Shown: positions 15,796 to 24,382 of the stretch, one piece after another
Layout: each line of letters starts with the position of its first letter
How positions within the stretch are numbered: the first letter of the stretch is position 1
DNA from: Rhodospirillales bacterium
GTDB taxonomy: Bacteria > Pseudomonadota > Alphaproteobacteria > Rhodospirillales > GLO-3
Assembly (NCBI GenBank): GCA_003354135.1
Contig: PIVK01000022.1
Span: 1 to 49,649 of the forward strand
Direction of reading: 5' to 3'
Length of the DNA: 49,649 bases
Made by a program: the position numbers and the translations under genes
Notes under the pieces: model-generated
Database searches by the model: none
What the model saw: the letters and a program-made list of their open reading frames with translations, nothing else
What the model was told of the DNA's origin: nothing

Positions 15796-17346
15796 TTGTC
15801 TGAGAGCTACTACATCACGACGCCGATCTATTACGTCAACGACGTGCCGCATATCGGCCATGCCTATACGACGTTGGCCTGCGATGCGCTGGCGCGTTTC
15901 AAACGTCTGGACGGGTTCGACGTCAAGTTCCTGACCGGGACCGACGAACACGGGCAGAAAGTGGAAAAGTCGGCCGCCGCCGCGGGCATCGATCCCCAGG
16001 CGTTCACGGATCAGGTGTCGCAGAACTTCCGCGACCTGGCGCGCGCCATGAACTTCACCAACGACGACTTCATCCGCACCACCGAAAAGCGTCACCACGT
16101 TTCCGTCCAGGCCTTGTGGGACAGGCTGGTCGCTGCCGACGAGATCTACCTCGGCAGTTATGCCGGCTGGTACGCGGTGCGCGACGAGGCTTTCTATACC
16201 GAGGGCGAACTGACTAAAACGGAGGCCGGAAAACGCATCGCGCCGTCGGGTGCCGAGGTGGAGTGGGTGGAGGAGCCCAGCTACTTCTTCCGCTTGTCCG
16301 CCTGGCAGGACCGGTTGCTTGAACTCTACGAGAAGCACCCCGGCTTTATTCTGCCCAAGTCGCGCTACAACGAGGTGGCGAGCTTCGTCAAGGGGGGACT
16401 GCAGGACCTATCGGTGTCGCGCTGCAGCTTCAAGTGGGGCGTGCCGGTGCCGGGCGATGACCGGCACATCATGTACGTATGGCTGGACGCGCTGGCCAAT
16501 TACATCACCGCCATCGGCCATCCGGAGACGGAGACCGGCGAATACGCCACCTATTGGCCTGCGGACGTCCATATGGTGGGCAAGGATATCCTGCGTTTCC
16601 ACGCCGTTTATTGGCCTGCCTTCCTGATGGCCGCCGGTTTGGAGCCGCCGAAAAGGGTTTTTGCCCACGGCTGGTGGACCAACGAGGGACAGAAGATCTC
16701 CAAGTCGCTGGGCAACGTGATCGATCCGTTCTGGCTGATCGAGAAGTACGGCCTCGACCAGGTACGCTACTTCCTGCTGCGCGAGGTGCCCTTCGGCAAG
16801 GACGGTGACTTCTCGCATGCCTCCATGGTGCACCGGATGAACGGCGATTTAGCCAACGACTTCGGTAATCTTGCCCAGCGGGTGCTTTCCATGATCGCCA
16901 AGAACTGCAACGGTTGCGTTCCCCTGCATGGCGACTTCACCGATGAGGACAACCAACTGCTCGGCGCGGCCCACGGCCTGCTGGTCAAGGTCGGGGAGAG
17001 CATGGACGTCCAGGCTTTCCACGAGGCCCTGGAGACCATCTGGACCGTGATCCGTGCCGCCAACGTCTATGTCGACCGACAGGCGCCATGGAAGTTGAAA
17101 AAGGAAAATCCGGAGCGCATGGGCACCGTGCTCTACGTCCTGGCCGAGACCGTCCGGCACCTGGCCCTTCTGACCCAGCCCTTCATGCCGCAATCGTCCG
17201 AACGTATGCTCGACCAGCTCTCGGTGAGCCCGGAGCATCGGGCGTTCAGCTTCTTCGGACCCGAGCATGCCCTCGTCCCCGGGACGGGCTTGCCCAAGCC
17301 GCAAGGGGTTCTCCCTCGCTACGTGGAGGCGGAAGCGGAGGAATAG
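15796..17346 (+). CDS. metG: methionyl-tRNA synthetase
   Basis: 516 aa from TTG 15796, preceded by AAGAAG; the frame is open further upstream but that part lies within holB and is unlike MetRS. The class I signature HIGH is at about residue 21 (VPHIGHAYTT), and KMSKS appears as KISKSLGNV. It is the short bacterial form, without the C-terminal tRNA-binding (EMAP-like) domain. It charges tRNA-Met and initiator tRNA. It ends the tmk-holB-metG group. Confidence 0.95.
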   Translation: MSESYYITTPIYYVNDVPHIGHAYTTLACDALARFKRLDGFDVKFLTGTDEHGQKVEKSAAAAGIDPQAFTDQVSQNFRDLARAMNFTNDDFIRTTEKRHHVSVQALWDRLVAADEIYLGSYAGWYAVRDEAFYTEGELTKTEAGKRIAPSGAEVEWVEEPSYFFRLSAWQDRLLELYEKHPGFILPKSRYNEVASFVKGGLQDLSVSRCSFKWGVPVPGDDRHIMYVWLDALANYITAIGHPETETGEYATYWPADVHMVGKDILRFHAVYWPAFLMAAGLEPPKRVFAHGWWTNEGQKISKSLGNVIDPFWLIEKYGLDQVRYFLLREVPFGKDGDFSHASMVHRMNGDLANDFGNLAQRVLSMIAKNCNGCVPLHGDFTDEDNQLLGAAHGLLVKVGESMDVQAFHEALETIWTVIRAANVYVDRQAPWKLKKENPERMGTVLYVLAETVRHLALLTQPFMPQSSERMLDQLSVSPEHRAFSFFGPEHALVPGTGLPKPQGVLPRYVEAEAEE

Positions 17347-17368
17347 GGTAGGGGAGGGATCGCGGGCG

Positions 17369-17440
17369 TTATGCCTGTTCGGCCTTCTTCATCACCAGCC
17401 GGATCGCGTGGATGGAGCCCGGAAGGACTCCGAACAGCGT
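17369..17440 (-). pseudogene. 3' fragment of a yqaE (Pmp3-type) gene
   Basis: 72 bases nearly identical to the 3' end of the intact yqaE gene at 18429-18599. It translates to LFGVLPGSIHAIRLV and a short altered tail before TAA. The upstream two thirds of the gene are absent. The copy lies on the other side of the alkD-like gene, which looks like the trace of an insertion or duplication. The next 108 bases up to 17548 hold no supported gene. Confidence 0.8.
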
Positions 17441-17548
17441 ATAACTGCCCAGGTGCCTGAGAAGTTTCTCTGGCTGTGCGGAGGCGCTGTATCGGGGTTT
17501 CCGGACCCAACGTGAGCGCCTGGGTGATGGGGGCGATAATAAAGACTT

Positions 17549-18292
17549 TCATTCGCTCCCCCCATTATGATCCGCTGAGACTGGAGCAGCGTCTAGTCCC
17601 AGTTTTTGGCGTACGCGTTCCGATGTCAGTTCACAAGTGGCGTCGTGACCGACCCAACGCGCGGATGCCTCCTCCCGGTCGCTCAGAACTCGCGCCACGC
17701 GCAATGCCTGCGCGTTCAAATGCGTATTTCGTTTTCCGATTTCCCGCAACGCCCAACTGACGGCCTTCTTGACAAAGTTCCGGTCATCACCGGCCCCCAG
17801 AACAATGTCATCAAGACAAGCTTCGAAGGCTTTGTCGTCCGCTGTTTTGTCATGCACGGCCAAGGTCGCGATCATGACGAAGCCGGCCCGCTTGACGAAC
17901 TCACCACTTTCCAAGCACCAAGACTTCGCCTTGTCCCAAGCCGGCGGCGTTTTCTGAAACGCATTGACGCAGCAGGCATCCACCAAATCCCAAGACGTGC
18001 ACCCTTCGATCCAGAGATCCATATCACCGCTCGCCAACTTTTCCGGGGGCATGATGATGGTTGCAAGAATGCGAGCTTCCCGAATGCCGGTTTTCCACAG
18101 CGCCCGGGCCAGCGCCGCATCGCCACGGTAAGACTTGGCGATGCGGCGAATGTCCGGCACCCGCACACCAAGGGCATTTTCGCCACGCACACCGAGGCGC
18201 GCATACCCTTTCAGCACAGACCCTTCGGCAGCATTACGCAATTCGGTCAAGGCCAGATTTAAGTGCACATTTTGTGGCGCATCCCGGGTCAT
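17549..18292 (-). CDS. AlkD-like DNA alkylation repair protein
   Basis: 247 aa. It is an alpha-helical HEAT-repeat protein of the DNA alkylation repair (AlkD/AlkC) family, which binds DNA and cuts out positively charged alkylated bases without base flipping. The family hallmark FVKKAVSWALREIGKRN is near residues 175-191, and WDLVDACC near residues 100-107. It sits between an intact yqaE and a broken copy of its 3' end, so it may be an acquired gene. No regulator of the Ada type is nearby. Confidence 0.85.
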   Translation of the reverse strand: MTRDAPQNVHLNLALTELRNAAEGSVLKGYARLGVRGENALGVRVPDIRRIAKSYRGDAALARALWKTGIREARILATIIMPPEKLASGDMDLWIEGCTSWDLVDACCVNAFQKTPPAWDKAKSWCLESGEFVKRAGFVMIATLAVHDKTADDKAFEACLDDIVLGAGDDRNFVKKAVSWALREIGKRNTHLNAQALRVARVLSDREEASARWVGHDATCELTSERVRQKLGLDAAPVSADHNGGSE

Positions 18293-18342
18293 GGCGGGCT
18301 AAATCCACCGAAGCGACCGCACGCGACAGAACTTCGCTGGGG

Positions 18343-18358
18343 CCCGGCGTACGCCGGG
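18343..18358. other. 16-bp perfect palindrome
   Basis: CCCGGCGTACGCCGGG is a perfect palindrome in the 136-bp gap between the alkD-like gene start and the yqaE stop. It could be an operator, a recombination site or part of a yqaE terminator, but no T-run follows on either strand. Confidence 0.35.
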
Positions 18359-18428
18359 AATACGGAACTGCGATGATGATGGATTATTTGCCAATGTTTC
18401 ACCTGCACTGCCATAGGGAGCACGGGGG

Positions 18429-18599
18429 TTATGCCCGTCCTGCCTTCTTCACCACCAGCCAGATCGCGTGGATGGAGCCCGGAAGGACTCCGAACAGCGT
18501 AAGAACGATGTTCAGCCAGAAGTGCATTCCGATTCCAACCGTCAGGAACGCGGCAAGGGGCGGAAGAAAGATGGCGAGCACGATGCGCAGGATGTTCAT
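18429..18599 (-). CDS. YqaE/Pmp3-family small membrane protein
   Basis: 56 aa from ATG 18599, with GGGGG upstream (CAGGGGG); an upstream ATG at 18632 is less well placed. It has two membrane helices: LRIVLAIFLPPLAAFLTVGI and a second ending in GVLPGSIHAIWLVVKK, the Pmp3/UPF0057 signature. These proteolipids are linked to salt or membrane stress in bacteria and plants. Its 3' end is duplicated at 17369-17440. Confidence 0.88.
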   Translation of the reverse strand: MNILRIVLAIFLPPLAAFLTVGIGMHFWLNIVLTLFGVLPGSIHAIWLVVKKAGRA

Positions 18600-18726
18600 T
18601 CGGGAAACCCCCTGATACGTTTCTATCCGCAATCGAACGCTACACCAGCATTCCGTCCACGTGCAACGGCTTGATAGGGGGCGAGGGGCTCTCTATCTTG
18701 TTGGCACACTGGACGGAGCTCTTTTG

Positions 18727-19524
18727 ATGCTGGTCGATAGCCACTGCCACCTGGACTTTCCCGATTTTGACGGCGAGATAGATGAAATCGTGCGCCGTGC
18801 CGGGGAGGCCGGCGTGGGCTGGATGCTGACCATCGGCACCCACGTGACGCGCTTCGACGGCGTCCTGGCGGTTGCCGAGCGCTATGACAACGTGTTCTGT
18901 ACCGTCGGCATCCACCCGCACGAGGCGGGCCGCGAGCCGCAAGTCACGGCCGAACATCTGGTGCGCATGGCCCGACGACATCCGAAAATCGTCGGATTCG
19001 GCGAGACGGGGCTCGACTATTTCTATGAACACAGTTCGCGCGAGGCCCAACAAAGGAGTTTCCGCGTCCATATCGAGGCCGCGCGCCGCACCGGCCTGCC
19101 GTTGGTCGTGCACACGCGGGATGCCGATCAGGACATGGCGGCCATCTTGACGGAGGAGTACGCCAAGGGGCCGTTCTCCGGACTTCTGCATTGCTTTAGT
19201 TCCGGCGCGGAACTGGCCCGGACCGCGTTGGACCTGGGCTTCTATCTCTCCCTCTCCGGAATCGTCACGTTTAAGCGGGCCGATGAACTTCGCCGGACGG
19301 TGCGGGAGGTGCCGCTTGAGCGTCTTTTGGTCGAAACCGACGCCCCTTATCTGGCACCGGTGCCCAAGCGCGGCAAGCGGAACGAGCCTGCCTATAGCGC
19401 CTATACCGCGGCCTGCGTAGCCGAGGTGAAGGGGGTGGACATAGTCGCGTTCGAAGAGGCCACGACCGCCAATTTCTTCCGTCTTTTCTCCGAGGCGGCC
19501 GGTTTGGCCGGGGTGGTGACCTGA
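18727..19524 (+). CDS. tatD: TatD-family hydrolase (metal-dependent DNase)
   Basis: 265 aa from ATG 18727, with GGAG upstream. It is a TIM-barrel amidohydrolase-like fold with metal ligands in DSHCHLD (start), GFGETGLDY, VVHTRDAD, LHCFSS and ETDAPYL. Family members are 3'-5' exonucleases or other phosphoesterases. The downstream MBL-fold gene overlaps by one base (TGATG), so the two are co-transcribed. In many proteobacteria this pair follows metG, as here after a small insertion. Confidence 0.92.
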   Translation: MLVDSHCHLDFPDFDGEIDEIVRRAGEAGVGWMLTIGTHVTRFDGVLAVAERYDNVFCTVGIHPHEAGREPQVTAEHLVRMARRHPKIVGFGETGLDYFYEHSSREAQQRSFRVHIEAARRTGLPLVVHTRDADQDMAAILTEEYAKGPFSGLLHCFSSGAELARTALDLGFYLSLSGIVTFKRADELRRTVREVPLERLLVETDAPYLAPVPKRGKRNEPAYSAYTAACVAEVKGVDIVAFEEATTANFFRLFSEAAGLAGVVT

Positions 19525-20297
19525 TGCGGGTGACCATCCTCGGCTGCGGAGGTTCCAGCGGCACGCCGTCCGTGGACTGGGGCTGGGGCAAGTGCATCCC
19601 GGACGATCCCCGGAACCGGCGTCTCCGGCCCTCGATCCTGGTGGAAGAGGGGGAAACGGCGGTCCTGGTCGATACCTCGCCCGACCTGCGCCAGCAGTTG
19701 CTGATGGCGGATGTCAAACGCCTGGATGGGGTGCTGTTCACCCATTACCACGCCGATCACCTGCACGGCATCGACGACCTTAGGTCCATCAACCGCATAC
19801 AGGGGACGCCGTTGGACACCTATGGCGATGCCGAAACCCTGGGCGTGATTAAGAAGCGCTTCGGATACGTCTTCGCCCCGCTGGCCGGGGATGCGACCGT
19901 TTATTACAAGCCGACCCTCATTCCCCATACTCTTTCGGACAAGGACGTGTTCCTTGTCGGTGACATGGAAATCCAGACCTTCGTTCAGGACCACGGATAC
20001 TGCGAGACCCTGGGTTTCCGGTTCGGTTCCATTGCGTACTCGACGGACGCCGTCGAGTTGCCGGACCACGCCTTCGAGATGTTGGACGGAATCGATGTCT
20101 GGATCGTCGGCGTTCTGGCCGAGAAACCCCATCCCACCCACGCCCACGTGGACAAGGCGTTGGAATGGATGGACCGGGTAAAGCCGAAACGCGGCATTCT
20201 TACCCATTTGAGCGGCCTGTTCGACTACGAGGCTCTGAACGCCCGCCTGCCGGACCATGTGGAGCCGGCCTTTGACGGCATGGTGATCGAAGCCTGA
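19524..20297 (+). CDS. MBL-fold metallo-hydrolase, PhnP-like
   Basis: 257 aa, start overlapping the tatD stop. It is a metallo-beta-lactamase fold with the metal motif THYHADHLHG near residue 73. The N-terminus MRVTILGCGGSSGTPSVDWGWG is typical of the PhnP/cyclic-phosphodiesterase group. Later metal ligands are in DHGYCETLGFRFG and HPTHAHVDKALEW. PhnP cleaves 5-phosphoribosyl 1,2-cyclic phosphate in phosphonate use, but no other phn gene is here, so its real substrate may be another cyclic phosphodiester. Confidence 0.85.
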   Translation: MRVTILGCGGSSGTPSVDWGWGKCIPDDPRNRRLRPSILVEEGETAVLVDTSPDLRQQLLMADVKRLDGVLFTHYHADHLHGIDDLRSINRIQGTPLDTYGDAETLGVIKKRFGYVFAPLAGDATVYYKPTLIPHTLSDKDVFLVGDMEIQTFVQDHGYCETLGFRFGSIAYSTDAVELPDHAFEMLDGIDVWIVGVLAEKPHPTHAHVDKALEWMDRVKPKRGILTHLSGLFDYEALNARLPDHVEPAFDGMVIEA

Positions 20298-20300
20298 CTG

Positions 20301-20331
20301 CCCTTGCCCGGCGGGGAAGAGGGTTTTCTTT
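20301..20331 (+). terminator. possible terminator after the tatD/MBL pair
   Basis: A GC-rich, imperfect inverted repeat (CCCTTGCCCG with CGGGGAAGAGGG) is followed by TTTTCTTT just after the stop of the MBL-fold gene. The stem has bulges, so the call is weak. Confidence 0.4.
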
Positions 20332-20830
20332 CATTCCAAGGCCCTGTTGGACGAGTTCCTGGGCGCCGATCTTGCTGCCGAATTGAGGTTTCGCGGACGT
20401 TCGGCTGTTTGGACGGATTTGAGCGTCTTCTCTCAAACGTTCGGACGGATGGACGGATGACGGGTCGGATGAGTTTAGAGCCCGCGATCTCGGAGCGGCG
20501 AAAAGGTGCCCGGGCGCGCGCTCGGTTGGATGGATTTCAGCAGCGGCAAAAATGACGACGCCGGCGGCCTGGACGATGCGAGGGGAGGCCCGTCCGGCAC
20601 CTCAAGCGGACCCACCATTTTTCCCGAGAACAGCCAAGTCGACCCGTTGCGGTCCGCCATGCCCGGACGTGCCAAAGCGGCGATCCTGGGGCAAATTTCA
20701 TATTTAACAAACGCTCAATATGATGACGCGTAACGTATTGATAAGAAACACAACAACAAAACTTTCCATAATATACATTATGCGACAATGCGAAATGCCT
20801 TGTTCCACCGACCCCTGTCGAAATTTAGAG
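20332..20830. other. gene-free stretch, partly AT-rich
   Basis: About 500 bases with no supportable gene. The left part has several close copies of GGACGGAT (20400-20475) and a TTTGAG/CTCAAA hairpin near 20418-20440. The part from about 20695 to 20800 is markedly richer in A and T than its surroundings, which may mark an old insertion or a promoter region. No transposase or phage homology was seen. Confidence 0.4.
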
Positions 20831-20919
20831 TTTTCGGGAAACATTGAGGGGCCCCGAAAAACTGGGGATACCGACTCCCACTTTCCCCCTCTCGATCCCG
20901 GAGGCGGAAAGTGGTATCC
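20831..20919 (+). repeat. two consecutive hairpins upstream of mazG
   Basis: First hairpin: TTTTCGGG (20831-20838) pairs with CCCGAAAA (20853-20860). Second: GGATACC (20866-20872) plus CCACTTTCC (20878-20886) pair with GGAAAGTGG (20906-20914) and GGTATCC (20913-20919), giving a long stem. They end 38 bases before the mazG start. They could be an RNA leader structure, a repeated palindromic element, or a worn terminator. Confidence 0.5.
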
Positions 20920-20957
20920 AGCCCTTTGGATCCGATGGACGGGCTGGTTTAGTTGAG

Positions 20958-21764
20958 ATGACGAAGACGATGGAGCGGCTGCTGGAGATCATGGTGCTCC
21001 TGCGGGACCCGGAACGGGGATGCCCGTGGGACGTGGAGCAGACCTTCGCGAGCATTGCGCCGCATACTATTGAGGAAGCCTTCGAGGTGGCGGATGCCAT
21101 CGAGCGCGGTGACATGGAGCACCTGGAGGACGAACTTGGCGACCTCTTACTGCAGGTGGTGTTCCACGCCCGCATGGCCGAGGAAGCGGGCCTGTTCGGG
21201 TTTGAGGATGTGGCGGCGCGGATCGTCGACAAACTGGTCAGGCGCCACCCGCACGTGTTCGGCGACGTGGAAATTAACGACGCGGCGGCCCAGATCAAGG
21301 CCTGGGAGGAGCACAAAGCCAGGGAGCGCAGTCAAAAGGCGGAGGTCTCGGAAAGCGGGCATGGTCATGGCGCGCTGGACGGGGTTACCGCCGCCCTGCC
21401 CGCCCTCACCCGGGCGCTCAAATTGCAGAACCGGGCGGCGCGCGTGGGCTTCGATTGGGACGATTCCGGCGGAGCTCTGGACAAGCTGCGTGAGGAATTG
21501 GGAGAACTGGAGACGGAACTGGAGGCTCCCGATCCGGATAAGGCACGCATCGAGGACGAGGTCGGCGACCTGCTGTTCAGTTGCGTCAACCTGGCGCGCA
21601 AGCTGGGTGTCGAGCCGGAATCCGCGCTGCGGCACGGCAACGGCAAGTTCGAAAGGCGCTTCAAGCGTATGGAAGCGCTGCTGGGGGCCGACGGACTGAA
21701 TGTGGAAGGGGCCTCTTTGGAGGCCATGGAGGCCCGCTGGCAGACGGCAAAGGACCGCGAATAG
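20958..21764 (+). CDS. mazG: nucleoside triphosphate pyrophosphohydrolase
   Basis: 268 aa from ATG 20958; the frame is open upstream to 20844 across the hairpin region. It has two MazG domains. The first has GCPWD, then HTIEEAFEVADAIE and LEDELGDLLLQVVFHA, the EExxE...ExxD metal-binding pattern. The second has KLREELGELETE and DEVGDLLFSCVNLAR. It hydrolyses NTPs to NMP and pyrophosphate, cleaning the nucleotide pool and lowering (p)ppGpp in E. coli. The usual alphaproteobacterial neighbour hflX is about 4 kb away on the other strand. Confidence 0.93.
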   Translation: MTKTMERLLEIMVLLRDPERGCPWDVEQTFASIAPHTIEEAFEVADAIERGDMEHLEDELGDLLLQVVFHARMAEEAGLFGFEDVAARIVDKLVRRHPHVFGDVEINDAAAQIKAWEEHKARERSQKAEVSESGHGHGALDGVTAALPALTRALKLQNRAARVGFDWDDSGGALDKLREELGELETELEAPDPDKARIEDEVGDLLFSCVNLARKLGVEPESALRHGNGKFERRFKRMEALLGADGLNVEGASLEAMEARWQTAKDRE

Positions 21765-21791
21765 GCCTGTGTGTTCCGGGCCGGCCCATAT

Positions 21792-21801
21792 CTACTAGTA
21801 G
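21792..21801. other. palindrome CTACTAGTAG, copy 1
   Basis: A 10-bp palindrome within the 93-bp gap between mazG and the lipoprotein gene. The same 10 bases occur again at 24684-24693. It may be an operator shared by the two sites or chance. Confidence 0.3.
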
Positions 21802-21857
21802 GAACATCCCCGGCTTTTGGGCTTGAGTTTGTGCCGCCGCCTGCCCATCCTCTTGCC

Positions 21858-22475
21858 ATGACGATCATGAAGGCCCTGTCCCGTGTCGCCGTGCTGCTGT
21901 TGGCGGTTCTCGTTCTCGGAAGCTGCTATATGCCGGTGTGGTTCGACGTCGAGGTCGAACTCGACCGCCACGGTTACTACGACATCACCTTCAGCGGCTA
22001 CATGGCCAAGATCGAGCTCTACAACAAGCTGCGGAAGCGCGAGATCGATCGTGCGGAGGAGATGCGTCAGGCCGGGCTCATCGAGGCCGACTTCATGCGC
22101 GACGGTTCGGTCAAGAAGTTCGAGTACAAGAAGGACGGCATCTTCGAGGTTCTGTGGGAGAAGAGCGGCGACCTGCTGCGCACCAAGTCGGTGACCTTCT
22201 TCCGCCGCAACGAGAACTTCCTCTCCATGCGCTACCTCAAGCCCCAGGGCGTCATCATTATGGAGGGCACGCCCATCGCCCGGTCCAACGCCAAGCGCCT
22301 GGAAGAGATCGGCCTTGGCGTCGAGGGTCAGCTTCGGGTTAGGACCGATGCTCCGATCCTGGGCCACAACGCAACCAAGGAGCTCAAGGGAAAGACGCCG
22401 CGCCAGAAGGTTCTGGTGTGGAACCTGAGGGGCCTGCGCGACCCGCGGCCCTACCTGAAGATCGGCATGCGTTGA
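21858..22475 (+). CDS. uncharacterised lipoprotein
   Basis: 205 aa from ATG 21858. The signal peptide ends in a lipobox LGSC at about residue 22, so the mature protein should be anchored by lipid. The rest is a soluble domain with many charged residues and no domain that I recognise. FDVEVELDRHGYYDITFSGY and a middle FFRRNENFLSMRYL stand out as probable conserved parts. No clear ribosome binding site precedes the start; a later ATG three codons in is possible. It follows mazG at about 93 bp and ends 3 bp from the converging dehydrogenase gene. Confidence 0.75.
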   Translation: MTIMKALSRVAVLLLAVLVLGSCYMPVWFDVEVELDRHGYYDITFSGYMAKIELYNKLRKREIDRAEEMRQAGLIEADFMRDGSVKKFEYKKDGIFEVLWEKSGDLLRTKSVTFFRRNENFLSMRYLKPQGVIIMEGTPIARSNAKRLEEIGLGVEGQLRVRTDAPILGHNATKELKGKTPRQKVLVWNLRGLRDPRPYLKIGMR

Positions 22476-22478
22476 TTC

Positions 22479-23351
22479 TCACGGATGCAAGAGCCGGATC
22501 AGGCTCGAAGTGTCCCAACGCCCGCCGCCCCGCTCCTGCACCTCGGCATAAAACTGGTCGACCTGCGCCGCCACCGGCAGCCGCGCGTTATTCCGCCGCG
22601 CCTCGGCGAGACAGATCCCCAGGTCTTTGCGCATCCAGTCGACCGCGAATCCGAAGTCGAATTCATCCGCCAGCATGGTCCGGGCCCGGTTGTCCATCTG
22701 CCAGGACTGGGCGGCGCCCTGGGAAATAACGTCGACCGTCTTTTCGGCATCCAGGCCCGCCTTCCCGGCGAAGTTCAGGGCCTCCGACAGCCCCTGCAGC
22801 AGCCCCGCGATGGCGATTTGGTTGACCATCTTGGTGAGCTGCCCCGACCCTGCGGGTCCCATCAAGGCGACTGTCTTGGCGTAGGCGCCGATCACCGGCT
22901 CGGCGCGGGCGAAATCCGTCTCTGCCCCGCCGGCCATCACGGTCAGCCCCCCCTGCTCCGCCCCTGCTTGGCCGCCGGAGACCGGCGCATCCAGGAAGCC
23001 GATCCCCCGCGCCCGGGCGGCGGTGTCCAATTCGCGGGCCAGATCGGCCGAGGCGGTGGTGTGGTCCACCAGCAGGGCCCCCGCCTTCATATGGGCCAGC
23101 GCCCCGTCGGCGCCCAGTGCCACGTCCCGCACGTCCTTGTCATTGCCGACACAGATGAAAACCATGTCGGCCTGCGCCGCGGCCTCGACAGGGGTCGAGG
23201 CCCGGCGTCCACCGTAGTCGGCCACCCAGGTCTCGGCCTTGGGGGCCGAGCGGTTGAAGACCGTCACCCGGTGCCCGGCCCGGGTCAGGTGTCCCGCCAT
23301 GGGACCGCCCATGACGCCCAAACCGATGAACGCGATGTCGAGAATTGGCAT
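22479..23351 (-). CDS. beta-hydroxyacid dehydrogenase (3-hydroxyisobutyrate dehydrogenase family)
   Basis: 290 aa, ATG 23351 with AAGGAGG upstream. It has an N-terminal Rossmann fold with FIGLGVMGGPMAGHL (NAD(P) binding). The substrate motif DAPVSGGQAGAEQG is near 119-132 and the catalytic lysine is in GQLTKMVNQ near 171. The family includes MmsB (valine breakdown), GarR and GlxR (tartronate semialdehyde) and glyoxylate/succinic semialdehyde reductases; the substrate cannot be told from sequence alone. The next gene upstream on this strand is an inositol-phosphatase family member 158 bp away. Confidence 0.88.
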   Translation of the reverse strand: MPILDIAFIGLGVMGGPMAGHLTRAGHRVTVFNRSAPKAETWVADYGGRRASTPVEAAAQADMVFICVGNDKDVRDVALGADGALAHMKAGALLVDHTTASADLARELDTAARARGIGFLDAPVSGGQAGAEQGGLTVMAGGAETDFARAEPVIGAYAKTVALMGPAGSGQLTKMVNQIAIAGLLQGLSEALNFAGKAGLDAEKTVDVISQGAAQSWQMDNRARTMLADEFDFGFAVDWMRKDLGICLAEARRNNARLPVAAQVDQFYAEVQERGGGRWDTSSLIRLLHP

Positions 23352-23509
23352 GTGAGCCTCCTTGATATCCGGATACCTCTAATTTTCCCCTACCTTGATG
23401 TCGCGCGGGCCTTCGTGATGGGACTGGCAGATTAAGGACAACCTGGCCAAACGTCCGGCGTCGTCCACAATGCCGCTGCCGCCAAATGACCCCTGTTGAT
23501 GTCCCCATC

Positions 23510-24322
23510 CTAAAGCCCCAGCCCCTCTTTGACCTCCAGCCAGCGCGTGGCATCGGGGACCATGAGGAGCGAGACGCCATCCTGCACCCCCCCATTTGGC
23601 GCGTAGCCGGACCGGCTTTCGACGATGGCCGAGAATCCACCGGCCTCCTTGTGCAGCAACACTCCCGCCGCGTGGTCCCAGGGCTTGAGGCGCGGCCCGT
23701 AGTGGGAGAAATCGATCCCGCCGCGGGCCAAGTCCACGTAGTCGAGCCCGATGCAGCCGGGCCGGACGATGCGCTTGGGGGTCAACTCACCCTGCAACTG
23801 ACGTTCCTTCGTCCGTTTGGCGAGACGGAAGCCCAAGGACCCCGTCATCTCGTCGAAGGGCACAGATTTGGCCACGCGGAGCTTCTCGCCGCCGATCCAG
23901 GCCCCCCGTCCCCGCGCAGCCCAGGCGGTGAAATCCTCCACGGGGGCGTGGATCCAGCCTTCCACCGTTTGCCCACCCTTGACCAGCGCCACGATGACGC
24001 AGAAGCGTGCCTTTCCGTGGACGAAGTTGAGGGTGCCGTCGACGGGATCGATCACCCAAACCGGCGATGCGTCTTGCAGCGCGTCCAGGGACGCCGGATC
24101 GGTCTCCGCCTTCTCCTCGCCCACCACCCGGCTGCCGGCCAACAGGGGGACCAGTTCGGCGGCAAGCCGCTGCTCGGCCTCGACGTCGGCAACGGTCACC
24201 AGGTCCTGCGGTCCCTGTTTGGCCGCCACATCGTTTTTGCCGAGGTTGTTGAAGCGCGGCAGGATCTTGTCCCGAGCGACCTGGCGGATGATTTCGGTGA
24301 CGGTATCTCTTAGCGGAACCAT
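23510..24322 (-). CDS. inositol monophosphatase family protein
   Basis: 270 aa. It is a Mg2+/Li+-type sugar phosphatase. The metal motifs are EEKAETD (second acidic site), WVIDPVDGTLNFVHG near 93-107 (DPxDGT) and KPWDHAAGVLLHKEAGG (WDxAAG) near the C-terminus. It could be a SuhB-like inositol phosphatase, a histidinol phosphatase (HisN) or a 3'(2'),5'-bisphosphate nucleotidase. The family call is firm. Confidence 0.88.
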   Translation of the reverse strand: MVPLRDTVTEIIRQVARDKILPRFNNLGKNDVAAKQGPQDLVTVADVEAEQRLAAELVPLLAGSRVVGEEKAETDPASLDALQDASPVWVIDPVDGTLNFVHGKARFCVIVALVKGGQTVEGWIHAPVEDFTAWAARGRGAWIGGEKLRVAKSVPFDEMTGSLGFRLAKRTKERQLQGELTPKRIVRPGCIGLDYVDLARGGIDFSHYGPRLKPWDHAAGVLLHKEAGGFSAIVESRSGYAPNGGVQDGVSLLMVPDATRWLEVKEGLGL

Positions 24323-24382
24323 GGATCCAGTTTGGCCCCGGTGGGGGCTACAAGAAAGGGAAAATTGGGTGAACGCGGGTCC

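Noticed and set aside
17319-17552. 77-aa frame on the minus strand starting with ATGA overlap on the alkD-like stop
   Set aside because: It runs out of frame through the yqaE fragment and into the metG end, with no family resemblance; the overlap is probably chance.
20506-20733. 75-aa plus-strand frame before mazG
   Set aside because: Low-complexity Gly/Asp/Ser composition, no ribosome binding site, no family.
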